Part shown: positions 11,540 through 23,753 of the stretch, piece after piece
Numbering within the stretch: position 1 is the first letter of the stretch
Layout of the letters: the number at the start of each line of letters is the position of its first letter
Source: Heliocidaris erythrogramma
Taxonomy: Eukaryota > Echinodermata > Echinoidea > Camarodonta > Echinometridae
NCBI GenBank assembly: GCA_025617745.1
Contig: CM046858.1
Span: 51,591,925 to 51,655,924 of the forward strand
Reading direction: 5' to 3'
DNA length: 64,000 bases
The notes under the pieces: model-generated
The model's input: the letters and a program-made list of their open reading frames with translations, nothing else
The model's database searches: none
Told to the model about the DNA's origin: nothing
Program-made: the position numbers and the translations under genes

Positions 11540-11602
11540 TGTGTAAACATGGCATTTTAATATGTTGAATGGCCGTCCCTGGTAAATCACACAGACTTTC
11601 AA

Positions 11603-13255
11603 ATGTCATTTTGATGTCACAAACCTATTTGGGAAAAAAACAAACATATTTTGTGGTTGGACACTTTCAAATCACATATCAAAATATATAATTCTATGAA
11701 ATATAAAGTGAACATTTTTTTCACTACAATAATTGCGTATATCACTATCATTAGAAGATCATTAACAATACAAATGTGATATATTTCAAGTAGAAGACTC
11801 TTCATGATACGCTTGAAAACTTATTGACTACAGATGCACATTTTCTAATTGCAAAGGATGGATAGTTCAAAGTTTAGCTGAGTCACTAACTACTTTCTGA
11901 TATTGTCCTCAAAGATGACATGGATCGCATCGGTAAATTATTACCGTTATTGACAAGCCTCTCATGCATGAATGACTGCAGGGCCCTCAGGGAGAACAGT
12001 ATATAATAGTGATGAGGCTACCCTGGGTAAACAAGACATATTATTATTATTATAATGTGTATAACACATTAGCTTTTCTCGCCAAAATGTCCAAAGAAAA
12101 TAAAAGAAAAAAAGAAAATTTCAGTGACAAAGCAGTTTTGTTTAAATGAGTTTGGTTACAAACAAACAGGAAATTGTGCAAGTTATATACATATACATGT
12201 ATATAATAAACTTATCAAACTTGTCCATTTGCATTTATGACCAATATTCAGCAGCACCAATGATTTTGGTGAACATTTGTAATACATTTGAAAATGAAAA
12301 CCTACCTTTAATATGTTGAAATCTGCTGATTTTTTAAATGAACACCGTATTCAATCAAAAAGCTGCACAGATATGATGCAAATATGAATGTTGTGCCTGC
12401 TAAACTACATAACATGGTCACTGATTGTGGGGAGTGTGATGGCATGTCCAAACTTGTTATGTTTAACTGTGTAATTATATTTATAGTTCATGTAATTAGG
12501 TACCAAGATTATATTTGAGAACAATTTAATCACATACCTTTGGGGACTTGTTTTGACTTGTTACATCTAACAAGAACATCAGACAAGTCACCTGATTAAT
12601 TTCTTTCTTCAGATGTGAGATTGTGTAGAACATGTTTTGATAAAGCTCAATATAAAATGTAAATTTAAAGGTAAATATTAACAATGTTCAAGATATAGGA
12701 AAATCACAGTGTGGTGGCATTTACCATATATGGAAATATAACTGCATGTTTTATCAAAGTTCAATAGGGCTTCAATCAACAACCTGACATTATATTTACC
12801 AAATAGCTGTGTAGCTATCATTTTAAATCTTGTGACTCACACAATATAAATGATAGGATGCAGTAGGTGGTCTTCTGTCAGTTTACATTTTTAGAATGCT
12901 GAATTTGAAAATCTTCATTGAATACAAAGCCCAGCCCAGCCCAAGGAAACTTTGGCTGGGGTCTATGGAAATTGTATGCTGTACAAAAATTAAATCACAT
13001 GAAATGAGATAAAATAGTTTATATTATAGAGAAGCATGCTTTTTAAATTAACATGTCATTATTTAAATAACAAACAACCCACGAAATAAAAAACTTGTTT
13101 AAAGACAACCGAGAGAAACTACAGTATGCATCTAACTGTAAATTTGTGATTAAGGTATGGGTAATGTACCTATGATTCCACATTAATTGTAATGCAAAGT
13201 TTTAAAAAGTTAATAGTTGTTGAATAAAGATAATGATTTGATTTCAATTTCAATT
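11603..13255. other. Intergenic between C1 and B1, no gene seen
   Basis: AT-rich sequence between the end of C1 and the start of B1. It must hold the B1-A1 promoter if one exists, but I could not identify one by eye. Confidence 0.5.
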
Positions 13256-13261
13256 TTTATT
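13256..13261 (-). promoter_or_regulatory. Candidate poly(A) signal for C1
   Basis: AATAAA on the minus strand about 120 bases after the C1 stop codon. The hexamer is common in AT-rich DNA, so this is a candidate only. Confidence 0.4.
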
Positions 13262-13380
13262 TGTTAAAAGTTATAATCCAATATGAATTTCAGAGAGAGA
13301 AACAAAAAATGTATTGCAAAATCTTTTTTCCATCATCATGAGGATTAGATGTGATGAAATATGTCAGCAGTAAGAGTTTC

Positions 13381-15360
13381 TCAGTCTTCAGGTCTTGTCT
13401 GTCTTGCGGAAAGCATATGTACTACTGCGTGATTTTGATAGAAGGGTCCTGATCTTCCCATTAGATCATTGCCATCTGAGGATGACGAACTTGACCCAGA
13501 GACGGATGACCCAGTGTCATAGCTGTCATCTGAAGTATCTGGACTACTGGGGCTACTGGACGATGTGGTGGTATGATATGCATCAGAATTATATAAGAAT
13601 GTAAAGTTGTTTGAATCATCTTTGGAGGGTTGTAATGGAACGTGGATAGTAAGTGGAGGGTCTTCGTAGACAGGCTGCAAACTTGCTGCGGAAGTTGTAG
13701 GGTGTCTCTCTGTTGGGTTTTGGTGTTGTAGCATTACCAGGGTACCACAAGATCTGTCTAGTTGAGCCTGTGAATTAGTTGATAACTCATTGATGTGGGC
13801 ATGCTTCAAGTATTTGCATACTGCTACAGTAGAAACAAGTGGTATTAGCAGTGATAGGGAAATACCAGCTATGGCAATGACAGTAACAAAGTGATATTGT
13901 GTTTTGCCGGAAGCTTGAAAAACAAGTGTTTTAGTAGTCATATTAACAGAAGGAATTACGCTTGCACCCGGCTCTGGGAATATATGTTTCATAGCAGTGG
14001 TGTTTACTTCTTTATTTTCACACAAAAATTGTGGATGTGATGCAGTGCTGCAGTTTTCTGCAACAAACTTACACATCAGTTGGTTGCATGAACGAGTTAT
14101 ATTTGGAATTGTAAGTCTGATAATGGATTCCATGACCATTTGGTTAGAGAAAGAAAAATGCTGCTCACCTTCTTCTGGTATTAGCTTGTTCCTATAATAC
14201 CAGAAGATATGTTGATTACCATGGAACAAACCGTATCCCTGAACTGAACATTTGAAGGTTGGATGAAGGTCCATATCAGCAGTTTCATTCAGTTGAACAA
14301 GGTTCATTTCAATGTTTGAGCAGTTTGAAGAGAATATTACAGCATGATATGATGTGTTGGAGAAAGATATTTTTGAACTGCTATTTGCCACTCCCTGTGA
14401 AGTTTGAGCTGAACATGTAGCCATAATGAAGTTTCCTCTTCTTAGAAAAGAGAGTGTTCTCTGAGTCAAAGCAAGCTGAATGTTTTCATTTGTTGTATTA
14501 CATCCATCAATGATGTGGGATGGTGCGCATGACCAGAGGAAGTCAGTAGTCTCAGGATTTACATTTACAACACAAGTCAGTTGCACAGTGTGTTGAAAAG
14601 GTGTAATCATGACATGAGGTGGATTTACAGCAACCAGCGGTTTAGGATAGATGCGAAAGGGCCCAATTTGGCAGGTTATGGCTTTGTTTCCAAAGTTTCC
14701 TGAACCAGTAACCACACAAGTTATGGTTTTATTATGTACAATGTCAAAGTCTGTCAGATTTGCTAAAATACCTATGGATGAATCGTTATAAACTGCTTTT
14801 GTGTAAGGAAGATTTCTTCCTTCAATATTCCAGGACATATCTACAGGAGGATTCCCTTTATTTGTCTTGCACCAGATTGTCAAGGGTTGAGCTTCCTGTA
14901 TTAAGAGAGTTTGGGGACCGCAGCTGACCTCACCCACTCTTGGGAAGTACCATGTAGTGAATGTAGCAATCTGAGATTGGCATGCCTGCAACTCCCTTCC
15001 AACAGGAGATCTTTTGAGGACACAAAATTGCTTTTGATTTCTTCTGTCAATGTTGAACAACTTTAAATTTGATATCATCTTACTCGTGATAGGATAATAC
15101 TCCTTTGAAATTTTACTTTGATAAATGGATGGCGGTACTACTACCCAAACGAGTGAATCAGTATGTTGATTGAAGCTGGAGACAGAGCAAGTGAAAGTAG
15201 CATTTGCACCTTCCATGACAATGATATCTGTTGGTTGAGTTGAAAATGCAGATGAACACATGGCAGCTGCATTTTGGCAAGTGATAATATTTGCCATAAA
15301 GATAGCCATCTTGAAGAAAACTTGTGAAATCATAATTTTGTTGAACTTCATAAACATCAT
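13381..15360 (-). CDS. Type C multi-Ig receptor with tyrosine tail, C1
   Basis: Predicted 659-residue type I membrane protein, single exon. The hydrophobic leader covers about 1-33; Met10 is an alternative start. Ig-like domains follow: D1 (about 40-137, Cys58), a YFP linker, D2 (about 145-235, Cys164, Trp177, Cys215), D3 (about 248-335, Cys263, Trp276 with an extra Cys278/Cys287 pair, Cys316) and D4 (about 345-447, Cys371, Cys430). The membrane span is about 491-515. The 145-residue tail has Tyr565 in VYEDPP, Tyr590 in LYNS, Tyr595 in AYHT, Tyr614 in SYDT and Tyr641 in YQNH, with a Ser-rich stretch. Acidic pYxxP and YxN motifs are typical SH2-binding sites, so tyrosine-kinase signalling is inferred. 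C2 and C3 share the layout. Precise ligand and function are unknown. Confidence 0.9.
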   Translation of the reverse strand: MMFMKFNKIMISQVFFKMAIFMANIITCQNAAAMCSSAFSTQPTDIIVMEGANATFTCSVSSFNQHTDSLVWVVVPPSIYQSKISKEYYPITSKMISNLKLFNIDRRNQKQFCVLKRSPVGRELQACQSQIATFTTWYFPRVGEVSCGPQTLLIQEAQPLTIWCKTNKGNPPVDMSWNIEGRNLPYTKAVYNDSSIGILANLTDFDIVHNKTITCVVTGSGNFGNKAITCQIGPFRIYPKPLVAVNPPHVMITPFQHTVQLTCVVNVNPETTDFLWSCAPSHIIDGCNTTNENIQLALTQRTLSFLRRGNFIMATCSAQTSQGVANSSSKISFSNTSYHAVIFSSNCSNIEMNLVQLNETADMDLHPTFKCSVQGYGLFHGNQHIFWYYRNKLIPEEGEQHFSFSNQMVMESIIRLTIPNITRSCNQLMCKFVAENCSTASHPQFLCENKEVNTTAMKHIFPEPGASVIPSVNMTTKTLVFQASGKTQYHFVTVIAIAGISLSLLIPLVSTVAVCKYLKHAHINELSTNSQAQLDRSCGTLVMLQHQNPTERHPTTSAASLQPVYEDPPLTIHVPLQPSKDDSNNFTFLYNSDAYHTTTSSSSPSSPDTSDDSYDTGSSVSGSSSSSSDGNDLMGRSGPFYQNHAVVHMLSARQTRPED

Positions 15361-16586
15361 TTTTCAGTTATACCAACAAGCACAACTCATTAGGCAGCTA
15401 GATATGGGTGCTCTTCAAATTTTCAGAGTAGATCAGATTAAATTTTTGAATGTTTGGATTGAAAGCTCAAATCTCCAAAAGGCAAAATATCTGTTCTCAA
15501 ACAATGAAAAAAGTAGTCACAGATCTGCCCCCTTTAGGTGTATGGGCCAAATTGCTGATTATTTTCCCAACTGTGAATGTCCAATGCTTTTTGCTATGTG
15601 AAAGTAACTGCCAGTGAATGCTACTCTTTTGTTATTTTTCATATCTGTTGGCAGGTGCTAATCCTTTGAGCAATGACAAAACCATTTCTTTCCAGGAAGA
15701 TGTCTATGTTGTGCTGAACAGTTCATGATTGATGAAAGTTTCGAAAGACTAATTTACAACTCGTATGTGTTGCTCAAGTACTCACATTGGTTTTTTGTTT
15801 TGTTTTTCTTTTGAGAACTATATTGTATGCCTTGTTGATATTTTTTAGCATTTCAGGACAAAATTGCTTGAAATGTTCTTAAGCTTTCGCCCTGGACGGC
15901 TTTTCATCTTCCAGATGGTTCCCACCAGTTTCCCACCAGTTCTGTAGAATCCAAATGCAAAAATAAATAAAAAGTACCATTGAGGTGACATGTATGTGTC
16001 ATTGGAACATGGGAAAGAAAGCTCTTTTCATCATTTAATGTGTATACGATCAGTGTTGCATCACTCAGGTAAAAAGCAAGTAATTTGACAGGGTTTTTTC
16101 TCCCCATTTGAAATTGGAAGCATGAGGGCCACCCCTTTACAACTAGTTCTAAATCTGTCCACATTTGCAGTTGTTCGTAGTGATGTGTTTTCTTCTGCCA
16201 AATTGCATGTTATTTTAATTAATCTGACTGTAATGGAAAAGGATAATAATTATATTGCAATGCTGTTTGGAAATATAATTTGATGATTAATTTTTTTTCC
16301 TCATTGTTTTTACATTTTGAGAGTTTTATACCATGAGAGGGATAAAACATATTGATATAACACTTCATTGATCTATCGTTAGGGAGATGTGTGAATTGGT
16401 TCAGTTGTCAGATTTCTGATCTTTGTTTTCACCTGTTGGATACCATTTTTTCTGGTTTTTATAGACTCCGGCTAAAGTTATTCTGCGCTTTGCAAAGTTG
16501 TGTTTTTAAAGATGTTTATCAAATAATATGTGATTATCATAATCTTGGACCAACTTGCATTATTATCAGCCTTATGGTCAATTCCA
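15361..16586. other. Intergenic upstream of C1, no gene seen
   Basis: The 5' flank of C1. Short open frames on both strands have no recognisable domain. No promoter motif could be assigned. Confidence 0.5.
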
Positions 16587-18285
16587 GCGTAACGGACATG
16601 ACATTCAGACAGTTTTTTGTAATTCAAAACATCACACAATAGAATTGGCAGTCTCCAGACAATTTTTATTAAGTTTATCAGACACATTTGACTATCAGGG
16701 ATATACTCATGAAATTTCACATCATTTTATTGAACGGTTGTGGAGAAAATGCACTCGTTGTGAGCGTAACGGACATGACACAAAATGGACAAGGCTTTTT
16801 AACCTACTTTTTATTATGAAAATTCCTGTGAGTTTTGGGATAGAATGAACCTGGTTTGGGTATTAATTAAAACTTAAAGTCATGCTGTAATCATAAATTC
16901 ATGTTTGAGATTAGTTTTACATTGCATTCTTTTTTTATAGCTCAGAATGTAGCGTAACGGACATGACGCATTGAGCGTAACGGACATGACAGTTTTGTCC
17001 ACTTTTTGTGAGCGGACATATTTGTTTTATTACGAGATATGGCAGATATTTTATTGTTCATATAGTAAGGTTGAAAGATAGGGACACACATCATAACTGG
17101 TATTCTGTACTATCTCATATATTTCTGTAATTTTAGAAGGGTTGGTTTTTCAATGTTTACACAAGATATAAAAATAAAGCAAACTTGCTTCTGCACCAGC
17201 TAGCTACAATTTATGATACATTTTAGTTAATACTACCCTCCATACCAAAACAGAACAAATTATTAGTTGATGCTATGGTGTTTTCTCCTTTATAGGCTAA
17301 TATTTCTCAGATAGTATTAATATGCTAGCGTAACGGACATGACACCCTTGTGAAGTGAACCATATCTTCACTTCTTTCTTTCAAAAAAACATTTGGCATA
17401 AAAAAGACAAAACTAACAGCTCAGTACTACTACCAAATGTTAAATAGTAACACATCTAAGTTCTTTTTTGCAGGTTTTAGTGATCTAACAACTATACTAC
17501 AATGCATGGAATATAATGCTTAGAGTACCACAACAACATACAACAAAGTAGAGCACGTCTCAAGCTTTGAGGCAAAGAAAACTTAATGAACCAGACCTGA
17601 TCAAAAGTTTGAACATATCATGAAAATGTCCTGAATGATTCACATCAGTTTTAAAGAAAGAAAGTTAACTACATGTATCTGCAACATGCACTAAAGCAGT
17701 TCCACAAAACCAGTGTCATTATGAAATGAGGTCTAAGTTATCATGGAAAAGTGCTAGGGAGATGGCCAATAGTGGAACTGCATTGTCTTGGCTTCAGTAA
17801 TCCACTATGTAAATAAACAGGGACATACCTGCTGCTGCATGTTGGTCATCAATCATGATCAAGATGTTGGAATGGGATTACATAACAGGGCTAGCAAGAT
17901 CATCTGAAATCTACAGACTTCCATGGGTAAACTGGAAAATCTGCTTGTTGTTGTGTCTTAAATATAACAAGCAGATTTATATTTATGAGTCACTAGTATC
18001 TAGAAACATCCCACTATCCTCAAGCAATTGAAAATAATAATCAATCTATTAAATGGAGCCCACAATGTGGTTTCTGCCACTTGTCGTATATAAAGTGTCA
18101 TGTCCGTTACGCAAAGTGTCATGTCCGTTACGCCATTTGCTTGAAAACTGACAGTGGTAAGGAAAAATGGTTGCTACACATGTAAGGGGATTTAGTTCTA
18201 ACATAGAAACTGAATTTACAGTAACCAAATACAAATTTCCTGTTGGCTATGAAAACTTTAAGTGAAAAACGTAACGGACATGACA
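16587..18285. repeat. Eight dispersed copies of GCGTAACGGACATGACA
   Basis: Plus-strand copies start at 16587, 16764, 16952, 16974, 17328 and 18270 (the last begins ACGTAACGG). Minus-strand copies are at 18096-18112 and 18117-18133. The word is nearly invariant while the DNA between copies looks unique and spacing runs from about 20 to 770 bases. Two copies are close pairs (16952/16974 and 18096/18117). It is therefore not a simple tandem array. It could be a set of protein-binding sites, either for a transposase in a non-autonomous element or for a host factor, lying 1.2-2.9 kb upstream of C1. Confidence 0.85.
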
Positions 18286-18759
18286 CTTCTAATGATAAAG
18301 AAATCACACAATTTTGAGGATCAATGCCTCGAAAATTGATGAATGATATAAACATTCATTGTGATTTTCTGTTGATATGTACACTGAACTACTGTTTAAA
18401 AGTTGAAGGAGACCTCCAGTAGATTTTAGGCCTTCATTAGAGACAGGAAGAATAAACTCTTCAAAAATAGCCACATTTTTGTGTTATTGCGATACATCAT
18501 ATTAGATTTTCACTGGTGGAAAAAAATACGAAAATTTGTCAGTTTAATGATTTGTCTATTGGAAAATGAACATTTATACATTACTTTTCAAGAATATTTG
18601 AGAGTATAAGTGCAATTGCAAACTTCATTTTTTTACTAAAGTGAACATTTTTCATGGAATTGCCCTTATGTAAGAAGCTAACAGAGTTTTGGGATTAAAG
18701 TAAAGGTTGGTTTTCAAGATGTAAATAACCAGATATTACTTGATTGAAAAACCCCAACA

Positions 18760-19320
18760 CGTAACCCATCCTCCCCCACACCCACCCTTATACTCTACAC
18801 CCGCCATCACACCCCCAACCACACTTACACCCTCCAACCACACTCATGCTACACCCACCCTCACACACTACACCCACCCTCACACACTACACCCACCCTC
18901 ACACACTACACCCACCCTCACACACTACACCCATCCTCACTCCCCACGTCCACCCTCACTCCCCACACCCACACCCACACTCACACCATACACCCACACT
19001 CACACCATACACCCACCCTACATCCTGCACCCACCCTACATCCTGCACCCACCCTACATCCTGCACCCACCCTACATCCTGCACCCACCCTACATCCTAC
19101 ACCTCCCGTTACATCCTACACCTCCCGTTACATCCTACACCTCCCGTTACATCCTACACCTCCCGTTACATCCTACACCTCCCGTTACATCCTACACCCA
19201 CCCTTATTATCCACACCCACCCTCACACAGTACAACCACCCTCATAGCACACACCCCATAACCACCCTTACACCCTGCAACAACCATTACACTCTGCACC
19301 CACACTAATAATTTGCTCTG
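18760..19320. repeat. C/A-rich compound minisatellite
   Basis: Three adjoining arrays can be told apart: about four copies of a 19-base unit CACACACTACACCCACCCT (18850-18940), about five of an 18-base unit CCCACCCTACATCCTGCA (19010-19095), and five of a 19-base unit CCTCCCGTTACATCCTACA (19095-19195). Degenerate CACCC-rich units lie on both sides. Long open frames across it encode only Pro/Thr/His repeats and are not called. Confidence 0.9.
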
Positions 19321-20076
19321 CAGAAACAAGTTTGACTGGATAAAAACACAAAATAAAAAGCACCAGTTGTGTTTTCTCTTTTTCTTTCATGAAAAGTTGT
19401 CCAGTCATGCTCAATATTATGAAACATCACTTGGTTATTACACAAAATATTTGATCCGATGATAATACATCAATGTCTAATCCTGATCAAGGGTGCTTGT
19501 GATCTTCATGGTGCTTTATGTTTACATTTTGCACATCAGTAATGATAAATTATCAACATATTTCACTGTACCCATTACCATAGTGTCAGCACTTATACAA
19601 TCCAATATCGTGAATGACTTCAAAATGCTCAGTAACTGAAATTTGTGCCCAGGATACTCTTGATTGTAAAGAGGTTTTAATAATGAGATGCACTAATTTA
19701 GTAGTATGAAATCTAAGATGCAGACCTGTTTCATATAAATGTACACACACATAAACTTTGGTACAACTTAGATCAGGTATAAGCGATAGAGATAATAACA
19801 GACTTTAGTTCATGTATGTTTCTGGATAAAAGTACATGTAAATATATAAAAAAATCTAATTTAACAACAAGTCATGCAGGTCCATGTACTTTGCAATATT
19901 GTAGACTCAATGGATAGTGTTTCCAGTTTTACAATTTTCTTTTCATGTACCAAATTGGTAGGTGATAGAGCTTTCATCATTTAAAATATGCCTGATTCTG
20001 CAATGACATTTCCTGTTTTACTTCATGATCAATGTATCATGAAGATGAAACTGGTTCAAAATTTACTTTAGCAATC
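19321..20076. other. Intergenic, no gene seen
   Basis: AT-rich DNA without recognisable coding or repeat content, downstream of B2. Confidence 0.5.
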
Positions 20077-20079
20077 TTA

Positions 20080-20255
20080 TGGGGTGTTGCAAGAAAGTTG
20101 CAATCAATTGCAAATTGTAAAGCAAACTAGAACAACCATTCTGAATGGTTCAGGGTCTGCCCATTCAAGAAGATGCACTTGCAACGATGATTTTGATTGG
20201 TCAGTACCGATCAGTTGCAACTTGCAATCAATCGCAACTTTCTTGCAACACCCCA
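20080..20255. mobile_element. TTA-flanked MITE, PIF/Harbinger type
   Basis: The ends TGGGGTGTTGCAAGAAAGTT and its reverse complement enclose 176 bases, with TTA at 20077-20079 and again at 20256-20258. A 3-bp TTA duplication and G-rich ends are typical of PIF/Harbinger. It carries no protein and lies about 220 bases downstream of the B2 stop. Confidence 0.8.
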
Positions 20256-20434
20256 TTAGAGTAATCAAAAGTGGAAAGAATTTAGAAATTGGTAAATGTT
20301 AGAAATTAATATGATTGAAAATAGTACTTTTCTTCAATAAAAATGTTATGATTTAACCCCCAACATTTTTATTTTGCAATTTTCTTTGTGCAAACACAAG
20401 AATATTTGGACATTATATGAATATCTCTTATCAG

Positions 20435-20440
20435 TTTATT
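20435..20440 (-). promoter_or_regulatory. Candidate poly(A) signal for B2
   Basis: AATAAA on the minus strand 37 bases after the B2 stop codon. Spacing is plausible; support is positional only. Confidence 0.45.
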
Positions 20441-20476
20441 AATATTACTCTTATTCATTTTCAAATACTTTTAACA

Positions 20477-21415
20477 TCAAGATTTTAAACAAATTGGAAA
20501 CACATGTAGGCCTACACGAATAAATAACACAATAACATATAAGACACTTCCATGAAATATACATCGCGAACCACTATTGGATGACTGTGCAATCGTCATT
20601 TTGAAGGTTCTGTATATAGATTGTCTACTAATTTCCTGTGATATAGGGCTAGTAGAACCGTGAATGTCATATTCAGTAGTTCTGGATGGTTCCGTTGTTG
20701 TGCTGACAGGCATTTCTGATATAAAATCAGTACATGTTCTATATGTTTTGGTATACTCATCATTAATGGAACAGCAGTAGATGTCTGAGTTTGATATGAA
20801 CCAGAATGAGGCTTTGAGAATTGCACCTACTGATTTCTGTACAGGATCATGTGCATTAGGATTTCCATTCTGGGTGGAGTAACAGATGATATGTCCAATT
20901 GGATATCCATCTCTTGCAGAACACTCTAGATATGAAATGTCTGAGTTAAATGACATGAAAGCACGAGGATTCTCCTCTTCAGCCCATGAACACTTTGCAG
21001 GTGATGGAGGGTAGTAAACCTGTAGCATGTATTCTTGATAAGATTCCAATCTTGTGCATTCAAAGGAACATCTGTATGATCCTGTATCTGAGGGCTTTGT
21101 GTTTTCTATCTTCAACACTAGCAGAAGGTAATCAAAGAATGAATGAGCTTGGACCTGGGTCCTCCTGCGATGGTGATATGGGTAATGTGCTGATGAGACA
21201 AAGGTGCCATTATGGTTGAAAATCATCCCTTGGTAAGAAAGCTGGAATGAACAGGTTTGCCCAGCAGAAGGTGTAATGAATCGCATGATAGAAGATTCTT
21301 CTTTATGTGTGAAAGTCGTTTGTTGAAAAGAGTGTCCATTTGTGTCACTCCCATCAGTGGATACAAATATGCCATGGAAGATAAGTATAAGAAGGTAAAC
21401 CCAAGTATTTTCCAT
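20477..21415 (-). CDS. Type B immunoglobulin-like protein B2, unpaired, tail-less
   Basis: Predicted 312-residue protein, single exon. Residues 1-20 are a signal peptide. The V-like domain has Cys55 (in GQTCSF), Cys116 and Cys120 (SYRCSFEC). The second domain has cysteines 142, 165, 178, 214/215 and 228, with CYS in place of the core Trp and the IYCC F-strand motif. A Thr/Ser-rich stalk follows. The C-terminus is hydrophobic (about 287-306) and ends ICLKS with essentially no cytoplasmic tail. Unlike B1, B3 and B4 it has no type A gene downstream. It lies between the B3-A2 pair and C1, so it may be a duplicate that lost its partner. It may still be expressed alone; a GPI-anchored form is possible but unproven. 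Confidence 0.84.
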   Translation of the reverse strand: MENTWVYLLILIFHGIFVSTDGSDTNGHSFQQTTFTHKEESSIMRFITPSAGQTCSFQLSYQGMIFNHNGTFVSSAHYPYHHRRRTQVQAHSFFDYLLLVLKIENTKPSDTGSYRCSFECTRLESYQEYMLQVYYPPSPAKCSWAEEENPRAFMSFNSDISYLECSARDGYPIGHIICYSTQNGNPNAHDPVQKSVGAILKASFWFISNSDIYCCSINDEYTKTYRTCTDFISEMPVSTTTEPSRTTEYDIHGSTSPISQEISRQSIYRTFKMTIAQSSNSGSRCIFHGSVLYVIVLFIRVGLHVFPICLKS

Positions 21416-22560
21416 TTTATTTTATAGTTTATGTCTACTTCTCCTTAGTTTTGTTGCCACTCAAAAGGTTAATTATTATTTTTATATTTTTTAGTAGCGT
21501 TTATATTTGTTGATTCATATCTGATAGGAGAGAAAATAGAAAAGAAAGAGATAATCAAAAAGAAAGAAAAGAGCATTATATTCCTCTGTAAGTAATTTCT
21601 TTCCTTAGATTTAGATATAACAAAATGAAAACATAACACTTGTATAAAGCATATGGATCATTGTAGCTCGAGGCATCAAAAAGTTGTGCAGATAATATTG
21701 TCAAAGAAAGTAAGTTTTGTCTCTTATTAAAATAATTGCAAAATTAATGTGAATTATAAGCAATACAAAACATAAATACTTATATTTTAGATATGAAATT
21801 CTAATAAATTTTCTTGAAATGCTGTAGACTGAAGGTTAACACAATATATTTTTCCTTACCTAGGCTATTACTGTAGCTCAGATCATTCCAATATGGTATT
21901 AACACCATTCTCAGTTCTTATTGCAATGGGAAGATTTGAAGTGATTACTATTCATGTTAGTTCCAAGTCTCCAATATACTTTTTGATAAATCATGTGATT
22001 AATTTGTTTTTAGATTACATAGAATATCTACATGTCTGCACTTGTCTTGTGACCAAACATGGTCACCAACCTGTAAAGGAAATTTAGGTCCCTTTTATAT
22101 GTAGCAAGTCTAGACTTGATTTTGGGTGTGTGCTATTCGCTTTGCAGGTTTGAAAATGATAGGATAGAATGCTTGAAAGTTCAAGATATGATATTAACAT
22201 CACATATGTTCTTAATTACATGATTTAAGTGGTAAGATTACAATTGCCTTGTCCAATCTGAATAAACGTTATACACAGCTTTAAATAAGAGCAAAATTGT
22301 TTGAGTTATCAAGTAAACAATGTTATCATTATTATACAAGTATAAGAGTCGATAATGAAAAGAGGAAATACTGTAAACATCCATTTATATAAGAAATAAG
22401 GAGATTTTATGTCATAACTGCTAGCTAAAAAGCATGAATGAGAATGAGTGAGAAAAAAAAAACATGTTACAATCCAATGCCCTAATAGTTCTACAGGAAC
22501 CAGAATGAATGACTGCTTTTTCATGAAATATATCTTTAACAGTAAAGATTAAGAATACAT
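21416..22560. other. Intergenic, no gene seen
   Basis: AT-rich 5' flank of B2. No repeat or coding signal was recognised. Confidence 0.5.
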
Positions 22561-23035
22561 ATATGTGCAATAGAGGGGTTTTTTTTTGGGGGGGGGGGGG
22601 GAGGGAGTTTGTTTGTTTGAAAGTTTGTAATTCTGAAAGTTCATAATTCAGAAACACAAAATTCCCATACCAGGGGGTACATAAATCCGAAAATGAAATA
22701 GGTTTCATAATTCCAAACAAACATTTGTTGCATTACTCCGATGGTTCCAAAGGTTCATTATTGTGAAGGTTTGTTTATCCGAATGTTCATAATTTTGAAA
22801 ATGAAATAGAGTTCCTAAATCTGAAAGTGAAATAGAGTTCGTATTTCCAAAAATCAAGATTGTTTCACAATTCCAATTTCGGAAAATGAAATAAGGTTCA
22901 TTATTCAGAAGGTTCAAATTGAAAAAAATGATTGAAGGTTCTATTACAAACCCTATATAACTTTCAGAACCATTAGAAATATGAGCCTTCGGAAATAAGA
23001 AACTTTAGAAATATGAACCTTCGGAAAAACAATCT
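22561..23035. repeat. Degenerate GGTTCATAATTCTGAAAATG repeat, copy 1
   Basis: After a T/G homopolymer tract, the words GGTTCATAATTC, GAAAATGAAATA and their complements recur with drifted spacing. The same family occurs at 53060-53390 and 54387-54510, where another element interrupts it. Confidence 0.7.
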
Positions 23036-23753
23036 GTACATGTAGCCCCTTAATTACCTTTTAATATTACCGAACTAGTGAAATATTTTAATAGATTCAC
23101 TTATTAATATTGTATGCTATTAGTCAAAAAGCAAGTTTGCTCAGTTAGTCGAGTGTCTGACTGTTATTGTCAAATGACGAATTGTGGGGTAGAATACAGC
23201 CAAAGTCAGCTGAAATCTGTTGTGAAACCTACATGTATACATGTATGTGCCTCTCCCTGTCCAAGAGATACACAGGCTTGGAAGGTGTATGTTGAAAGGG
23301 TATGGCGCGTTGATGCCCATTCTTACATGTAAGAAAAGAGTAGTATAATAATCTCCACCCCATCTGCCCACCCCCCCCCCCCCATTTGCATGTTTGGTGT
23401 CAGTCAGTCTTGTATCTCAGCTGTTTTATTGCATAAGTAATAGGAAACTATTGGAATAAATTGAAAGTTTGGAAATCGCTTAAAATATGATGTAGGTCCT
23501 GTATGTAAAGAAATCGGCCCGTATGCATGTGAAGAACATCTACTGCCCTCAAAAGTGTTGGGGGAAATCCCTGTGAAGCGGTTCACTTGGATATTCCAGT
23601 TACCTATATCAGAAGGAGACGCCCAAGGGTCATGGTACCTACATGGTTACTTTTTCCCTCTTTGGCCAGGAACAGGTAACAACAAAATAATCAAAATAAT
23701 AGTAAGAACTCACTCAGAATTCTCTATTCATTTGTAGTTTTAATTGTTATCCC

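Noticed and set aside
18740..19261. Open frames of 173 and 133 codons on the plus strand
   Set aside because: They translate the C/A-rich minisatellite in two frames into Pro/Thr/His repeats. No start context, domain or non-repeat part supports a protein.
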